A stretch of 64,000 nucleotides of DNA from Alitta virens (Eukaryota; Annelida; Polychaeta; Phyllodocida; Nereididae). The notes beneath the pieces were generated by a model. It saw nothing but the letters and a program-made list of their open reading frames with translations. It searched no databases and was not told the origin of the DNA. Position 1 is the stretch's first letter; every line of letters starts with the position of its first letter. The DNA is taken from NCBI GenBank assembly GCA_932294295.1, contig OW028573.1:66937829-67001828 (forward strand), read 5' to 3'. This document shows, in pieces, positions 61,297 to 64,000 of the stretch. The position numbers and the translations under genes are program-made.

Positions 61297-61584
61297 TTGA
61301 AGTTTGTGCCTACTACCCCCAGAACCCCAGAATTCCCGCGCACTGGGAATTCTGGGGCACAGCATTGACAATGTGAAGTATAGGGAGTGGCGCTTTTTGG
61401 TATTTTCTTTGTCAACACCTTTGTGACGTCACCAATGCAATGACCTGATTGTATGATTACGTTAAAAAAAAGGTTGCAACAAAGAAGATTACCAAGAAGG
61501 GTCACTCCATATACTTCACATTGTAAACGATGCACCTACTCCCTCTAGAATTCCCAGCGCAGGAGTAGTAGGCGCAAACTTCAA
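61297..61584. mobile_element. Long inverted-repeat MITE (288 bp)
   Basis: The left end TTGAAGTTTGTGCCTACTAC and right end GTAGTAGGCGCAAACTTCAA are inverted. Inner arms also pair (ACAATGTGAAGTATAGGGAG with its relative near 61505-61530). Within the left arm AGAATTCCCGCGCACTGGGA forms its own palindrome. No other copy is in the window. Confidence 0.85.
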
Positions 61585-61934
61585 CGCTCCTAGTTGACAA
61601 TAAAATTCACCCAGAAATTCTCTTTCTAGTCAAAAGCTTTGTAAATTTTACCGGTAAACAAGTTAAAATATAATTTCCACGTGGTTTGAGTTCTCTAATG
61701 AGTGATTGGAGCCAAATATTTACCATTTTACGACGTAAACAAATTTGGTCTAAGTGGACTAATAATTTGATGCATAATGTTCAATGACATAATAGGCCAG
61801 TGTAATGTCATATAATTGCCGGCAATTGTTCTCTGTTAGTGACGTCATTAGCTCACTTAACAAACCGCCTCTTTTTCCCAGAATGCTTAGCGCGTCCTAC
61901 TTACGAGAGTGCGTGATCTAGTTTAAGCACCTTG

Positions 61935-61990
61935 GGACTCCGGGGGAAAAAATTAAACATGTTTAATTTTTCATGCCGGAGTTCCCGGAG
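61935..61990. repeat. 56-bp imperfect palindrome
   Basis: The core AAATTAAACATGTTTAATTT is perfectly self-complementary and extends by further A/T pairs. It is flanked by GGGACTCCGG and CCGGAGTTCCC as outer arms. Confidence 0.85.
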
Positions 61991-62000
61991 TAATTTAATC

Positions 62001-62060
62001 CGTGTAGATCCGTGTAGATCCGTGTAGACCCGTGTAGACCCGTGTAGACCCGTGTAGACG
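62001..62060 (+). repeat. 10-bp tandem array CCGTGTAGAY, six copies
   Basis: The unit repeats without gaps: the first two end in T and the later ones in C or G. Overlapping open frames on the minus strand across it (61901-62237) are repeat artefacts. Confidence 0.95.
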
Positions 62061-62956
62061 CCCAGTAGACTCCGCCGATCTCCGTATTGACTCCGGCATG
62101 TCTCCGGCGTCAACCGGGCATGAATATTTCGCCGCCATTAACGCCGGAGAGTACAAGGAGCCACAACGGATCCACACGAATGAACACGGTGTAAAGACCG
62201 GTGATATCCGCGAAGGCACCGTGAAAATCCGGTTCACTCCTCACTCTAAACGGGACCTTCGTGATAGCTCCGTGTTGCTTCTTGTTGAGACCGTATTGAC
62301 ATCGTGTACACATCGTCAAACATTTATTTTTTGTTGACATTTAACAGCTCTTTGATCCCGGAACCCCCCGGAGTGAAAGAAATTTTACTCCGGGACGCTC
62401 CGGCGTCTGATCCGGCTATGTGTGAAACCCCCTTAAGGATTGGCAATAAGCTGACTCGTTCCCGTCTCAAGTAAGGAGACAGGTCGGTACTGTCAATCGG
62501 AAGGTGACGTCACAATTTGTTATGTGTACATGCTAGATATCAACCAATCAGATCACAGAATTCACAAGACCCAACCTGAGTGTTTCTTCACTCAGGAAAC
62601 AAGAGAGCCAATAAGTTATCTAGACTACTATCAATAGAACAGGCTGAACAGCTTTAAAATTTCAGGTGGTTTGCAAGTTCAAACAAATATGCCATTTTTT
62701 TCAATAGCAACAAATGTCAAATTCAATTGACAAAAGAAAACTAGCCAACTCCCAGAACTATACTATAAAATTATCTGACATCTGATGCCATAGGTCAGAA
62801 CCATATTCTCAGGGATGCCCTTCGACATCAGGCTAGGTTACCATTTGACATCGGGCTATGTTGTCTGATCAGCTTTTGTGAGCCAATCAGAATGCTTCAT
62901 TGTCCACCAGCAAAGGTGTCTGTAGGATTGGGGCAGTTTTAATGCGGTGGAACGAG

Positions 62957-62993
62957 CCTGATCAGTCAAAACAGATTAGGGACGAGTGTGGTG
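62957..62993 (+). repeat. Dispersed repeat shared with 2480-2515
   Basis: Begins CCTGATCAGTCAAAACAGAT, then GGGACGAGTGTGG. Confidence 0.6.
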
Positions 62994-63336
62994 TGTTCTC
63001 CAATTAATTCTGATCATAAGGAACTTTGCATTTTTAAAACCGAACGAAAAATGAGAATTACATAAATCGTATAATGGGAGTAATGCGCCTTTTGATACCT
63101 CACAATTCGTGTGTGATCGACATTTTATTAAAAAACTTGATTTTTTTTCCATCTGATTTTCACAATTTAAAGACAGAATTAATTTGCATGTGACCAAGAA
63201 AATTTCTTATGACCAAGATCTGTCTAATTTAATGTATACAATACAATGTATATTGTACAGCAGTGTATGTTGGATGGCTGCAGTGTATATTGTACAACTT
63301 GTAAAATGTGGAGAATATTAGCATGGATGGTGTATT

Positions 63337-63405
63337 GTCCAACATAGAGTTTTGTGGGTTTCGGAAAACTTTCTTTTTCTCATCCAACAAGACTCTATGT
63401 TGGAC
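63337..63405. repeat. Hairpin with perfect 14-bp arms
   Basis: GTCCAACATAGAGT at 63337-63350 pairs with ACTCTATGTTGGAC at 63392-63405 across a 41-nt loop. Confidence 0.9.
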
Positions 63406-63958
63406 TTCAGTTGCCAGGGGCTGATCAGAGAATATATAGCCAATGGTGACAGCTTTTATTCTAGAAAACTGTATGTTCACCATTAATTGGCTACTGACAT
63501 ATTACAATCCCCACTGTCCACTGCCCAGAGAATATGTAAGACCATCTGACTATTTGTTGACAATGTATAATCTTCCCTCTTAATGAAATATTTGGAGAGA
63601 GAGTAAGCTCATTTCATTTTTACAGTACCTGAATTTGCCAAATATATTTTGGAGTGTCCCTATCTGCCTATCATCATTTTTCTCATGGGTGCGATTAAAA
63701 GACTGTTATTGATGCTAAACCTACAAATAAGTGTGGAGTTGATAGTGAGGTGGTCTCAATAAACCGAATAATATTCAGCTCTTTTCATCAAACGCTCTTT
63801 ACTTCATACGACCATAAAATAAATACATAACATAATATATGTCATAAAAAAAATTGCCATGAGAAGTAATCCATTATATACAAAACATCCATTGTATTTC
63901 CCTATTACTGCTATTGACAATCACACGCCTACGAATTAAAAAAGGCAAAACAACACAC

Positions 63959-63980
63959 CTGCATCCGATCTAGTTTGCAT
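63959..63980 (-). CDS. Candidate upstream or first coding exon of the TTLL gene
   Basis: On the minus strand an ATG is followed by seven codons (MQTRSDA) and one base, then GTGTGT as a possible donor. The exit phase (1) fits the two-base start of the exon at 60681. An in-frame TAG lies a few codons upstream of the ATG. It could equally be an internal exon, since CTGTAG just upstream could serve as an acceptor, or it could be chance. The exon is tiny and touches the window edge, so the support is thin. Confidence 0.2.
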
Positions 63981-64000
63981 TATTTCATCCTACAGGTATA

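Larger units (their letters stand above)
61930..62440. mobile_element. Possible nonautonomous DNA transposon with subterminal CCGG motifs
   Basis: Dense CCGGAG/CTCCGG motifs, the palindrome at 61935 and the 10-bp array lie together. The right edge reads TGTGTGAAACCCCCTTAAGG, an end-like motif. A matching left end was not found, so this may instead be a CpG-rich regulatory block upstream of the TTLL gene. Confidence 0.35.

Noticed and set aside
62001..62060. CRISPR-like or coding repeat
   Set aside because: The 10-bp units are contiguous with no spacers and the setting is eukaryotic, so it is a plain tandem array.

Overview
The window is AT-rich, intron-rich animal DNA dominated by decayed interspersed repeats. 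It has no bacterial operons, ribosome-binding sites or dense ORFs. Long introns with GT/AG sites, non-LTR retrotransposon fragments, tRNA-derived SINEs and short inverted-repeat DNA transposons (MITEs) point to an invertebrate, probably marine (mollusc, annelid or brachiopod type, though a non-vertebrate deuterostome is not excluded). The species cannot be named from the sequence.

Two host genes can be supported, both on the minus strand. The clear one occupies 49702-60681: nine phase-consistent exons encode a tubulin tyrosine ligase-like protein of the TTLL10 (polyglycylase) type, with an intact ATP-grasp catalytic core and a long basic Ser/Pro-rich tail. Its 5' end is not resolved; a tiny candidate upstream exon lies at the window edge (63959-63980). 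The second gene is assembled here by inference. A signal-peptide exon (38974-39112) below a CpG-rich promoter-like patch joins in phase, across about 16.3 kb, to an exon encoding one six-cysteine LDL-receptor class A domain (22519-22673). A short possible terminal exon lies at 20810-20845. The product would be a small secreted protein, possibly a neuropeptide-type precursor.

The left part (1-10 kb) holds three broken LINE fragments, LINE 3' tails, a perfect 56-bp palindrome and SINE pieces. From 10.5 to 15.8 kb, inverted arms enclose a decayed minus-strand ORF, interpreted as an old DNA transposon. A 1.4-kb foldback element with arms of about 350 bp lies at 25948-27359. The rest carries two tRNA-derived SINE families (12 and 7 recognised loci), including one SINE nested in another with a 13-bp target duplication and a 121-bp tandem array made of SINE segments. 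There are two MITE families in several copies (one about 250-280 bp with four copies, one about 220 bp with TA duplications and two copies), single palindromic MITE-like elements, microsatellites and several long poly-C/G tracts. The stretch just upstream of the TTLL gene (61.3-62.4 kb) holds a 288-bp inverted-repeat element and a CCGG-rich block with a 10-bp tandem array.

All exon calls come from reading splice sites, frame and motifs by eye. Repeat copies were matched by eye, so their boundaries are approximate.
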